Positions 9,258 through 17,099 of a DNA stretch of 64,000 nt are shown one piece after another. Within the stretch, counting starts at the first letter, position 1. Every line of letters begins with the position of its first letter. A program made the translations under genes and the position numbers. The DNA is from Methanomassiliicoccaceae archaeon (GTDB lineage Archaea; Thermoplasmatota; Thermoplasmata; Methanomassiliicoccales; Methanomethylophilaceae). A model generated the notes under the pieces. That model was not told where the DNA came from, made no database searches, and was given only the letters and a program-made list of their open reading frames with translations. The stretch spans positions 62,001 through 126,000 of the forward strand of contig JAYFOZ010000002.1 of assembly GCA_034928305.1 (NCBI GenBank), in the 5' to 3' direction.

Positions 9258-10163
9258 TCAATAATCGATGCGCTTCAGTCTTTTTAGGTCGGGCTCGTAG
9301 ACCATTCCGTTGTCCATCAGGATGTCGGATATCTCCTCGAGCTCCGTTGCGGATATGCCCTCGGCTTCCGCACGCCTCTCCACCTCGTCCCTAGGCGCGC
9401 CGCGGCCGTCTGTGTCCAGCTCGGTGATGATGCGGAGTATCGTGTCCTCCATGTCCTGGCGGTTTGCCACGGACTGCTCGGGGTCGACATCTATCTCGTC
9501 CGGAGATCCGCCTACGTCCTCGGGGAACCCGAAGTCTATGACGCTGTCGGGAAGCAACATCCTCAGGGCATCCTGTATCGTTTTCACATAGGGGGAAGAG
9601 TCAGGCATCCCGTACTTGTTGAGGGCGATGTCTATTCCTTTGGATTCTTCGACAGAAAAGCCCGCCGCGGTCAGGTCTTTTTCGGACGTGCTGTTAACGG
9701 CTATCGCTTTTTTCATTCTGATGAGGCGCTCCCATAGGGATACGGCGGCGCTCAGGATCCACTGCTTGCGCACGTCCTCCTGTACCTGGACGATCGTCTC
9801 CGGCCTCACGGAGACGAACACCCGTCCGTCGTCCGCCGTATAAGTTTTCACTTTCCCGACCACGGCCACGAACGCCGGTACTTCCAGTTCGGCTATGGCC
9901 GACGCGGCCTCGGGCTGGAATTTTCCTACATTTATGAAGAAGCTCCCGCCGACGTCCTGAATGCGCCCTCTCCAGAGAGGCTCGTCCTCATTGCCGATGT
10001 TCTCCTTTTCCGTAAGCACGCCGGCCACGAGCACCCTGTTAACCATGGCGCCCAGCCTTGTCACCAGATATGCCGGGGACATCTCCTCGTCGCCCTTCAC
10101 CGATGCCGAGGAGCTGTTAAGTTCGCCTGCGAAAAGCCTCCATGCCGTTTCCCTGGTGTTCAT
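9258..10163 (-). CDS. RPA-associated OB-fold protein
   Basis: The 301-residue protein resembles the archaeal replication protein A-associated family (COG3390). Its N-terminal half is a single OB fold (about residues 30-125, with WRGRIQDVGGSFFINVGKF), followed by a helical region and an acidic C-terminal part ending in a helical module around ATELEEISDILMDNG. It overlaps the upstream RPA gene by four bases (ATGA), so the two form one operon and probably one ssDNA-binding complex. The stop lies 21 bases from the end of the convergent MEMO gene. Confidence 0.88.
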   Translation of the reverse strand: MNTRETAWRLFAGELNSSSASVKGDEEMSPAYLVTRLGAMVNRVLVAGVLTEKENIGNEDEPLWRGRIQDVGGSFFINVGKFQPEAASAIAELEVPAFVAVVGKVKTYTADDGRVFVSVRPETIVQVQEDVRKQWILSAAVSLWERLIRMKKAIAVNSTSEKDLTAAGFSVEESKGIDIALNKYGMPDSSPYVKTIQDALRMLLPDSVIDFGFPEDVGGSPDEIDVDPEQSVANRQDMEDTILRIITELDTDGRGAPRDEVERRAEAEGISATELEEISDILMDNGMVYEPDLKRLKRIDY

Positions 10164-11485
10164 AGGGACGCCTCCACTTCATCGAGGAGTTTTTTAGCTT
10201 CAGCGGTCAGGTCCTCTTTGACGACCTCGGCAGCCCTTACTATCATCATGGGTCCGTAATCGTCGCTCATGACGTTCCCGGTAACCGAAAGCCTCCGGAT
10301 GAGCATCGATTTGGCCAGCTCCCGTTCGACGGGCTCCATGTTGCCTCTTGCCTTAGCGAGCCCCTGGGCCATGCCCAGCGTCACGCCCGTCAGGCGCTCC
10401 GTGAGCTCGCGGTTGACTATCGCGCTTATGGCGCCCGTACCGTCGTCGAGCGTAAGCTTCATCCTCAGGTCCATGACGGGCTCCACCCTTCCATGAGCCT
10501 GGCATTCTCCGTTGATTATGGACCGGTTGCATTCCGGGCACCGCTCGATCAGGCCGCTGCCGCGCCTCATGTCTACAACGGTCCCGGCAACGTTGATGTC
10601 CAGCCCGCCGCCTGTCCTGACTATGTCGCCTATCTTCTTGGTGGTAACGACATCGGCTATATCGTTGCCGAAAGTGTCGTCGACCCTGCTGACCTCGCAC
10701 CTCTCGCCCATGTTGAGCTGAGGTATGCCCTTCCAAGAGCGTATGTACGCGTTCTTGATGCAGACGGTCTCGCCCTCCTTGAGGCCGAAATCGTTCCATG
10801 CAGAATACTGGATTTTTCCGGTGTCGTCGGCGATCATCCCGGAGTAGACGGTCTTGGGCTCGCCTTTAACCGTAACGTTACGTTCCTCGGCGGATATTAT
10901 GCGCCCGGTCACGGTGACGTTCCCCATCCCTCCCGCGATCCGCCCTATCTTGACGTCGGAGGATTCCATGGATATGCTCCGGTCCGGTACGTCTACGCGC
11001 ATTCCGTCGGCCTTTTCGACGCTTCCGCGTGCGCCGATGTTGATCTGTATCTTCTCGTTCCAGGTTTTGGCGTAGGCGCTCTTCAACCAGTATACGGCGC
11101 CCTTCTCCATCTCGACCTGTTTCCCCTCCCAGACGGTGAACGATGCGGTGCCCGTCTCGTCGCCTATCAGTCCGGAGATTATGGTCTTGGGGCTGCCCTT
11201 GACCGTTATGTCCTTCTTCTCGACATATATCGCCTTGACCAGCATATCGACGCTCGCCTCCGTGCCGTTCAGATCCCCGATCTTCTTGACCAGGGACGAG
11301 GACTGGAACGGAGTCTGCTCGAGCACTCCGAATTTACGGAGTATTCCTCTCTTGGCTGCCTCGGGGGAGATGTGGAACTCGTTGACGTACTTCTTCAGTT
11401 CGTTCATGATCTGTTCGTCGTCGACCTTGTCCTTCAGCACCCTTTTCAGTTCTTCATAGTGGGGTGTTAGTTCTTGTTCGTTCAT
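10160..11485 (-). CDS. rpa: Replication protein A (single-stranded DNA-binding protein)
   Basis: Archaeal RPA protects single-stranded DNA in replication and repair. The 441-residue protein has three OB folds: about residues 65-160, 170-265 and 275-410. The first two are clear internal repeats (KTIISGLIGDETGTASFTVW and KTVYSGMIADDTGKIQYSAW). The third contains a zinc-finger segment, CPEC followed by C and H. The ATG follows a strong GGAGG ribosome site that abuts a small GNRA hairpin. A TATAAG-type box about 50 bases upstream serves the rpa operon, divergent from purP. Confidence 0.95.
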   Translation of the reverse strand: MNEQELTPHYEELKRVLKDKVDDEQIMNELKKYVNEFHISPEAAKRGILRKFGVLEQTPFQSSSLVKKIGDLNGTEASVDMLVKAIYVEKKDITVKGSPKTIISGLIGDETGTASFTVWEGKQVEMEKGAVYWLKSAYAKTWNEKIQINIGARGSVEKADGMRVDVPDRSISMESSDVKIGRIAGGMGNVTVTGRIISAEERNVTVKGEPKTVYSGMIADDTGKIQYSAWNDFGLKEGETVCIKNAYIRSWKGIPQLNMGERCEVSRVDDTFGNDIADVVTTKKIGDIVRTGGGLDINVAGTVVDMRRGSGLIERCPECNRSIINGECQAHGRVEPVMDLRMKLTLDDGTGAISAIVNRELTERLTGVTLGMAQGLAKARGNMEPVERELAKSMLIRRLSVTGNVMSDDYGPMMIVRAAEVVKEDLTAEAKKLLDEVEASL

Positions 11486-11496
11486 TCTATCGACCT

Positions 11497-11508
11497 CCGC
11501 TTTCGCGG
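11497..11508 (-). promoter_or_regulatory. GNRA-tetraloop hairpin at the rpa ribosome site
   Basis: On the minus strand CCGC-GAAA-GCGG forms a four-pair hairpin with a GNRA loop, and the GCGG arm runs straight into the AGG of the Shine-Dalgarno GGAGG for rpa. It could stack on, or compete with, ribosome binding; this is inferred from position only. Confidence 0.35.
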
Positions 11509-11595
11509 TATTTCCATCTATGCATTGTCTCTTATAAACTTAATCGGAAGGTCGCCGATTATTCCGAATCGTCCCCGCGCGACGTCTCGACCTAA

Positions 11596-11606
11596 TCTTT
11601 AAATGC
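11596..11606 (+). promoter_or_regulatory. TATA box of purP
   Basis: CTTTAAATG is centred about 25 bases before the purP ATG, the spacing expected when transcription starts at the start codon itself. Confidence 0.5.
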
Positions 11607-11625
11607 ATTATAACTATCATAGGAT

Positions 11626-12699
11626 ATGGTTCCCAAGAAGAAGATCGATGAGATTCTTGACGGGTACGATCCCGCCGACATTACTATCGCGACACTGTGT
11701 TCGCATTCTTCGCTTCAGATCTTCCACGGGGCCCGTAAGATGGGCTTTAAGACACTGGGACTTACGATCTCCCACGACACCAAGTACTACGACGCGTTCC
11801 CGCTGGCCAAGCCGGACAAGATCATAAAGTACAGCGACTTCGACGAGATGGAGGCGCGCGTTGGAGAACTCCAGGACATGAACACGGTGATAATCCCGCA
11901 CGGCTCGTTCGTCGAGTACATGGGGACGAAGAGGTTCGAGGACTTCGCCGTGCCTTCGTACGGTAACCGCGCCGTCCTCTCATGGGAGTCCGACAGGACA
12001 ATGCAGAGGGAGTGGATAACGTCTGCGGGGGTCCCGATGCCGCGCCTCATATCGGACGCCAGGGAGATACACGAGCCGGTAATGGTGAAGTACCACGGGG
12101 CCAAAGGCGGACGCGGGTTCTTCATCGCCAAAGACTACCCGGATTTCAAAATGTCCATAGACAACACCCAGCCCTACACGGTTCAGGAGTACTGCCTTGG
12201 GACCAGGTACTATATCCACTACTTTTACGATCATTTCAAGGCCGACGGCTACAGGTGCGACGATGGCGGCTCCATAGAACTGATGTCGATGGACCGCCGC
12301 GACGAGAGCAACATCGACGAGATGTACAAGCTCGGGTCCATAGAGGACTCCAAGAGGCATGGCCTCTACCCCTCTTTCGTGGTCACCGGCAACACCCCCG
12401 TCGTCCTCCGCGAGTCGCTTCTTCCGAAGGCGCTGGAGATGGGACAGAGGGTCGTCGACCGTGCATACGAGATGTTCGGCGGGATATGGGGGCCGTTCTG
12501 CCTCGAGACGGTGGTCAACGATAAGTTGCAGTTCAAGGTGTTCGAGATATCTGCGAGGATAGTCGCAGGGACCAACCCGTTCGTTTCCGGATCGCCGTAC
12601 GCCGATTTCATATATCCCGGGCTGAGCACGGCGGGCCGCATGGCCATGGATATAAAGAATGCAGCCGAGAACGGAAGGCTGAAATCCATCCTTACATGA
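11626..12699 (+). CDS. purP: Formate-dependent AICAR formylase PurP (ATP-grasp)
   Basis: PurP forms FAICAR from AICAR, formate and ATP in archaeal purine synthesis, without a folate cofactor. The 357-residue length is standard. Visible features are the N-terminal CSHSSLQIFHGARKMGFKT segment, the ATP-grasp region PVMVKYHGAKGGRGFF, and the C-terminal metal-binding FEISARIVAGTNPF segment. The gene stands alone behind its own promoter and is predicted leaderless. A full-length folate-dependent PurH at 23155-24705 can do the same formylation, so one of the two may be specialised or conditional. Confidence 0.92.
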   Translation: MVPKKKIDEILDGYDPADITIATLCSHSSLQIFHGARKMGFKTLGLTISHDTKYYDAFPLAKPDKIIKYSDFDEMEARVGELQDMNTVIIPHGSFVEYMGTKRFEDFAVPSYGNRAVLSWESDRTMQREWITSAGVPMPRLISDAREIHEPVMVKYHGAKGGRGFFIAKDYPDFKMSIDNTQPYTVQEYCLGTRYYIHYFYDHFKADGYRCDDGGSIELMSMDRRDESNIDEMYKLGSIEDSKRHGLYPSFVVTGNTPVVLRESLLPKALEMGQRVVDRAYEMFGGIWGPFCLETVVNDKLQFKVFEISARIVAGTNPFVSGSPYADFIYPGLSTAGRMAMDIKNAAENGRLKSILT

Positions 12700-12712
12700 G
12701 GTTGTAGGGTCC

Positions 12713-12720
12713 ATTATATA
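12713..12720 (+). promoter_or_regulatory. TATA box of the class I aminotransferase gene
   Basis: ATTATATA is positioned so that transcription would begin near 12742, leaving about 19 leader bases that include the purine-rich GAGAGGCG ribosome site. Confidence 0.5.
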
Positions 12721-12760
12721 CCCCTAAACAATAACCGCTAGGTAAACCGAGAGGCGTTAT

Positions 12761-13915
12761 ATGGTTTCAGAGAGACTAAAGAATATTCCGGCGTCAGGGA
12801 CCGTCGCAATTTCTAACAAGGTCAGCAGACTGAAGGCTGAGGGACAGGACATAATCTCTTTCTCAATGGGAGAGCCAGACTTCACGACGCCGAGCAACAT
12901 CGTGGACGCCTGCATAGATTCTCTCAACAACGGTTTCACCCATTACACCCCGTCGCCGGGAATACCCGAGCTCAGAAGGGCTGTCGCCGAGATAGCTCTG
13001 AGCGAGAACAACATTCCCTGCAGGGGCGCCAACGTTCTTATAACTCCTACCAAGCAGGCGATTTTCATGACGTCTCTGGCATATCTCGATCCCGGGGACG
13101 AGGTCATTCTGCCCGACCCGGCATGGGTATCGTACGAGGCATGCATCCGCCTCGCAGGCGCGGTGCCAGTGTTCATCCCGACGAAGTTCGAGGACGAATT
13201 CATCGTCGACCCGGCGCTTGTAGAGGCCGCGGTAACGCCCAAGACAAAAATGATAATCATCAACTCGCCCTCCAACCCGACGGGGTGCGTCATGCCGGAA
13301 GGCGTGCTCAAGCAGATCGCGGACATCGCCGTAAAGTACAACCTGATGGTGCTGTCCGACGAGATCTACGAGAAAGTGATCTACGACGGGAAGCATTTCT
13401 CCATCGCATCCTTCCCCGACATGTTCGACAGGACGATCACGGTCTCGGGGCTCTCCAAGACCTATGCCATGACGGGATGGAGGATCGGATGGGCGATAGC
13501 CAACGAGAACTGCATCTCCGATCTGAACAAGCTTCAGTCGCATTCGATATCGTGTTGCGTTTCTTTCGCACAGCAGGCGTCCGTCGAGGCCCTCAAGGGC
13601 AATCAGGACGACCGTTGCAAGTTCGTCAGGGAGTTCAAGCAGCGCAGGGACCTCGCAGTGGACCTGATAAACGAGATGAAAGGTCTCGACGTCAACGTTC
13701 CGCAGGGCGCTTTCTATCTGTTTCCCAAGTACAGCTCCGACATCAAATCGTCCGTGCTGGCTACAAGGCTCCTCGAGCAGGCCCACGTGGCGGTCACCCC
13801 CGGGTCTGCGTTCGGACCGGCGGGAGAAGGATTTTTCAGGATATCCTATGCCACCAGCGAGGACCAGATAAGGTCGGGCTTTGAAAGGATAAAGAAGTTC
13901 CTCGCGGACCTCTGA
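12761..13915 (+). CDS. PLP-dependent class I aminotransferase (aspartate/aromatic type)
   Basis: Fold-type I transaminase of 384 residues, moving an amino group between an amino acid and a 2-oxo acid. The PLP lysine lies in SGLSKTYAMTGWRIG, with the cofactor-contacting SPSNPTG motif and the C-terminal FFRISYATS arginine that binds the substrate carboxylate. Family members use aspartate, aromatic amino acids or others, and sequence alone does not settle the substrate. It precedes the serine genes but is transcribed from its own promoter, so a link to serine synthesis is not implied. Confidence 0.88.
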   Translation: MVSERLKNIPASGTVAISNKVSRLKAEGQDIISFSMGEPDFTTPSNIVDACIDSLNNGFTHYTPSPGIPELRRAVAEIALSENNIPCRGANVLITPTKQAIFMTSLAYLDPGDEVILPDPAWVSYEACIRLAGAVPVFIPTKFEDEFIVDPALVEAAVTPKTKMIIINSPSNPTGCVMPEGVLKQIADIAVKYNLMVLSDEIYEKVIYDGKHFSIASFPDMFDRTITVSGLSKTYAMTGWRIGWAIANENCISDLNKLQSHSISCCVSFAQQASVEALKGNQDDRCKFVREFKQRRDLAVDLINEMKGLDVNVPQGAFYLFPKYSSDIKSSVLATRLLEQAHVAVTPGSAFGPAGEGFFRISYATSEDQIRSGFERIKKFLADL

Positions 13916-13933
13916 ACGCGTGCGCGTCCGTCA

Positions 13934-13944
13934 AAATAAATATA
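13934..13944 (+). promoter_or_regulatory. TATA box of the serC-serA operon
   Basis: AAATAAATATA lies upstream of serC. A start about 25 bases downstream gives a leader of roughly 35-40 bases that contains the hairpin CCTGC-ATCTG-GCAGG (13971-13985) and then GAGGGA before the TTG start. Confidence 0.5.
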
Positions 13945-14004
13945 GGTTAGGGCATAGCCGTTCTCGTTCGCCTGCATCTGGCAGGATGGGCAGAGGGATT
14001 CCAT

Positions 14005-15072
14005 TTGAACAGAGAACTTTTCACGGTCGGCCCCGTTAACGTAGAGCCAGAGGTCCTTCAGGCCATGGCCAGGCCCATGATAACCCACAGGTCTAAGGAA
14101 TACAAGCAGCTCCACGGTGCGATCGTCGAAAAGACCAGGAAGGCCCTGGGCACGGACATGGACGTCCTTATGGTCGCCGGGTCCGCCACAGTCATGATCG
14201 AAGGCGCCATCAGGAACGGAGTGGCAGGCAGGTCGCTCGGAATAACGGGCGGTTCGTTCGGCGACAGGTCGATCGAGGTCGCACAGCTCAACGGCAAGAG
14301 CGTCGAAAAGGTCGAAGTGCCCATGGGCAAAGGGATCAGGCCCCAATCCATCGAAGGCCTTGTGAAGAAGGACATCGAGGCCGTGCATTGGGTCAGCAAC
14401 GAGTCTTCCACAGGAGTTTTCAGCGATTCTACCGCTATAGCGGAAGAGGTCCGCAGGCAGAGCTCCGACGCCCTGGTCATCGTCGACGCGGTGACGTCCG
14501 CGTTCGCCATGGACCTGAACATCAAGGATATGGAGCCGGACGCCCTAATATTCGGAACACAGAAGGCATTGGCGCTTCCTCCCGGGCTGGGAATGATGAT
14601 ATGCTCGGAAAAGATGCTCAAGAAGTCCGCGACCGTCACCAACCGCGGTTTCTATACGGATCTGCTGAAGATCAAGAAACAGAGCGACGAAAACTACGCA
14701 CTGACCACGCCCCCCGTGTCCCTGATGTACGGGCTGGACTTCCAGCTGGACAAAGCATTGGCCGAGGGGATGCCCGCAAGGTACAGAAGGCACCAGGAGA
14801 TGGCAGACCTTGTAAAGGCATGGTCTAAGAAACTGTACGGGATATTCCCGGAGGAAGGTTTCCAGTCCAACACGATAGGGGTCCTCAACCGCGGTCCGCT
14901 GGACTTCGATAAGTTCCACGCATCGCTGAAGTCACGCGGATACGAGATATCCAACGGCTACGGCGGCGTTAAAGAAAAGACGTTCAGGATCGGACACATG
15001 GGAGATCTGACCCCGGCAAGGGTAAAGAAGCTCCTTTCCGTCATGGACGAAATACTGGAGGAGATGAAATGA
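14005..15072 (+). CDS. serC: Class V aminotransferase, probable phosphoserine aminotransferase
   Basis: PLP enzyme of the alanine-glyoxylate/serine-pyruvate aminotransferase type, 355 residues. It starts with the family signature LFTVGPVNVEPEVLQAMARP; the Schiff-base lysine is in FGTQKALALPPG. In methanogens a class V enzyme of this kind serves as phosphoserine aminotransferase, and here it overlaps serA by four bases (ATGA), which supports that role. The start is TTG behind GAGGGA, directly preceding the conserved N-terminus. Broad specificity for aspartate or alanine is possible. Confidence 0.85.
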   Translation: MNRELFTVGPVNVEPEVLQAMARPMITHRSKEYKQLHGAIVEKTRKALGTDMDVLMVAGSATVMIEGAIRNGVAGRSLGITGGSFGDRSIEVAQLNGKSVEKVEVPMGKGIRPQSIEGLVKKDIEAVHWVSNESSTGVFSDSTAIAEEVRRQSSDALVIVDAVTSAFAMDLNIKDMEPDALIFGTQKALALPPGLGMMICSEKMLKKSATVTNRGFYTDLLKIKKQSDENYALTTPPVSLMYGLDFQLDKALAEGMPARYRRHQEMADLVKAWSKKLYGIFPEEGFQSNTIGVLNRGPLDFDKFHASLKSRGYEISNGYGGVKEKTFRIGHMGDLTPARVKKLLSVMDEILEEMK

Positions 15073-16658
15073 CCACTAAAATCCTAGTTTCCGACCCTCT
15101 CAACGAAGAGGGCCTTAAAATCCTGAAAGACTCCGGTTTCCCGGTAGACGTGAAACCCGACCTCTCGGAGGACGAACTGTGCAAAGAGATCGTCGATTAC
15201 GACTGTCTGATAATCAGGTCCGGCACCAAAGTCACGAAGAAAGTGATAGAAGCGGGCAAGAAGCTCCGCATCATCGGCCGTGCAGGCGTGGGGGTGGACA
15301 ATATCGATGTTCCCGCGGCGACCGAGAAAGGCATACTCGTGATGAACACTCCGTCCGCCAACATCCTCTCGGCGGCCGAGCACACATGCGCGATGCTGCT
15401 GTCTCTTGCGAGGAACATCCCGTTCGCACACGACTCGATGCACAGAGGAGAGTGGAAACGTTCCAAGTATACCGGGGTCGAGCTTAACGGCAAGACGCTG
15501 GGCATAATAGGCGTCGGACGCGTCGGCGGAGAAGTCGCCAAACGCCTCAAGGCGTTCAACATGACGATGGTCGGTTACGATCCGTTTCTTCCCAAGGACG
15601 TCGCGGACAGCATCGGCGTCCGCCTTACGACGCTGGACGAGGTACTGAAGATATCGGACTTCATGACGATACACACGCCCCTGCTTCCCGACACCAGGAA
15701 CATGATCTCCACGGCCCAGTTCAACATGATGAGGCCCAACGCCAGGATAGCCAATGTGGCACGCGGCGGGATCGTCGACGAGGACGCGCTGTACGAAGCG
15801 CTCAAGAGCAAGAGGATCGCCGGAGCGGCATTCGACGTATGGTGCGAGGAGCCTATATGCGAGGCGGAACAGAAACTTCTGGAGCTCGATAATCTGGTGA
15901 CCACGCCGCACCTAGGTGCAAGCACGGTCGAGGCCCAGGAGAGAGTATCGACGGAAGTCGCAGAGAACGTTGTTAAATATCTAAAGGACGGAGTAATAGC
16001 CAACGCAATCAACGCGCCCCGCGGGAAGTTGGATCCGGAGACGGAAGCATATGTCCCGCTGGCCGAGCGCATGGGAGTCTTGGCGCACCAGCTTAACGGC
16101 AACGTGCCGATAGACGAGCTCGAGGTCACGTTCCGCGGCGGTCTGGCATCCAAACAGACAAAGATGCTGACGATATACACGGTGATCGGAGTCCTGAAGA
16201 ACATCATCGGCCCGGGACAGGCCAATATGATCAACGCGTTGCCCATCGCCAAAGGCAAGGGCATAGCGATCAAAGAGTCTTCCACCGACGAGGTCAAGGA
16301 CTACGCGAACGTCATAGAGGTCAGGATAGTATCGGGAGAGGGGTCCCGCACGATACGCGGTACGGTCTTCGGCGGACAGCCGAGGCTCGTGGGAATAGAC
16401 GGCTACAGCTTCGAGGTCCCCATGTCCGGCGATATGGTATATATTCGTTACAAGGACGCGGCAGGAGTCATCGGCCATGTCGGCAATGCACTCGGAGAAG
16501 CGAACATCAACGTCGCACAGATGGCCGTCGGAAGGTCCGGAAAATGCGCGATGATGGTTCTGATCGTAGACCAGGATGTTCCGGTCAAAGTGCTGGACAA
16601 CATCGTTAAGGTGTCCGGGGCGAAGGACGCGAAGTTCATCGATCTCGTGGACAACTGA
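15069..16658 (+). CDS. serA: D-3-phosphoglycerate dehydrogenase
   Basis: First enzyme of serine synthesis, oxidising 3-phosphoglycerate with NAD. The 529-residue protein is the long form: catalytic and NAD domains (about residues 1-310, with GIIGVGRVGGEVAKRL and the catalytic PHLGAST His), an intervening domain (about 320-450), and a C-terminal ACT domain (about 455-529, AAGVIGHVGNALGEANINVA) that usually mediates serine feedback. It is the second gene of the serC-serA unit. The RuBisCO pathway encoded at 37848-41532 yields its substrate. Confidence 0.96.
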   Translation: MTTKILVSDPLNEEGLKILKDSGFPVDVKPDLSEDELCKEIVDYDCLIIRSGTKVTKKVIEAGKKLRIIGRAGVGVDNIDVPAATEKGILVMNTPSANILSAAEHTCAMLLSLARNIPFAHDSMHRGEWKRSKYTGVELNGKTLGIIGVGRVGGEVAKRLKAFNMTMVGYDPFLPKDVADSIGVRLTTLDEVLKISDFMTIHTPLLPDTRNMISTAQFNMMRPNARIANVARGGIVDEDALYEALKSKRIAGAAFDVWCEEPICEAEQKLLELDNLVTTPHLGASTVEAQERVSTEVAENVVKYLKDGVIANAINAPRGKLDPETEAYVPLAERMGVLAHQLNGNVPIDELEVTFRGGLASKQTKMLTIYTVIGVLKNIIGPGQANMINALPIAKGKGIAIKESSTDEVKDYANVIEVRIVSGEGSRTIRGTVFGGQPRLVGIDGYSFEVPMSGDMVYIRYKDAAGVIGHVGNALGEANINVAQMAVGRSGKCAMMVLIVDQDVPVKVLDNIVKVSGAKDAKFIDLVDN

Positions 16659-16674
16659 ATAAGGAGGCGAAGGT

Positions 16675-17061
16675 ATGGAAGTAATAATCACAGTCGAAGA
16701 GCTTACACAGGCCATAAAGAACGGCATACGCGAGGCGAGCAGGGAGATGGAGGAGGAGCAGGCGTATCAGCTGGCACTTCACGTACTCAACTTTTTCGGC
16801 TACTCCGACAGGATAATAGACAACATACTGGAGCCCGAGGACCGCGATGCCTTCTACATGTTGGAGGACGCAGGGATCCTGACCACCGAGCGCGAGGAGA
16901 CCACCCTGTACGACGGAAGAGAGTGGAGGATCCACTATTGGCTCTTCAGGAAGAAGAGGATAGAGGACCTGATAGGCGGCAATATGAAGCGCGAGGCCGA
17001 GGCAGAGGCCGAGGATTCGTTCTACGAAGCACTTCCGGACGAGATCTGGAAGAGGTCCTGA
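16675..17061 (+). CDS. Small acidic archaeal protein, possibly DUF6015
   Basis: The 128-residue, mainly helical protein has a winged-helix-like middle (LEDAGILTTEREETTLYDGREWRIHYW), a charged linker and an acidic Glu/Ala run near the end. I recall such proteins from Thermoplasmata as an uncharacterised family, possibly DUF6015, but this is uncertain. The start follows AAGGAGGCGAAGGT, a good ribosome site. It lies 16 bases after serA and is probably the last gene of that operon. No function is assigned. Confidence 0.75.
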   Translation: MEVIITVEELTQAIKNGIREASREMEEEQAYQLALHVLNFFGYSDRIIDNILEPEDRDAFYMLEDAGILTTEREETTLYDGREWRIHYWLFRKKRIEDLIGGNMKREAEAEAEDSFYEALPDEIWKRS

Positions 17062-17099
17062 TTCCCAAATACTTTTTACTCCCATGCGGGTACTCCCGC

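Noticed and set aside
10493-11470. 325-codon open frame antisense to rpa
   Set aside because: It is the mirror of a well-identified gene in GC-rich codon context, with no recognisable motif and no ribosome site.
12863-13786. 307-codon open frame antisense to the class I aminotransferase
   Set aside because: The sense strand encodes a full transaminase with the PLP lysine; the antisense frame has no family features.
13846-14004. Minus-strand peptide beginning MESLCPSCQ upstream of serC
   Set aside because: The CxxC looks zinc-finger-like, but the rest is antisense to the aminotransferase end and the serC leader, and only one cysteine pair is present.
16923-17099. 59-residue N-terminal extension of the XPD helicase
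   Set aside because: It overlaps the preceding gene in another frame, and a TATA-like box lies between it and the chosen ATG.
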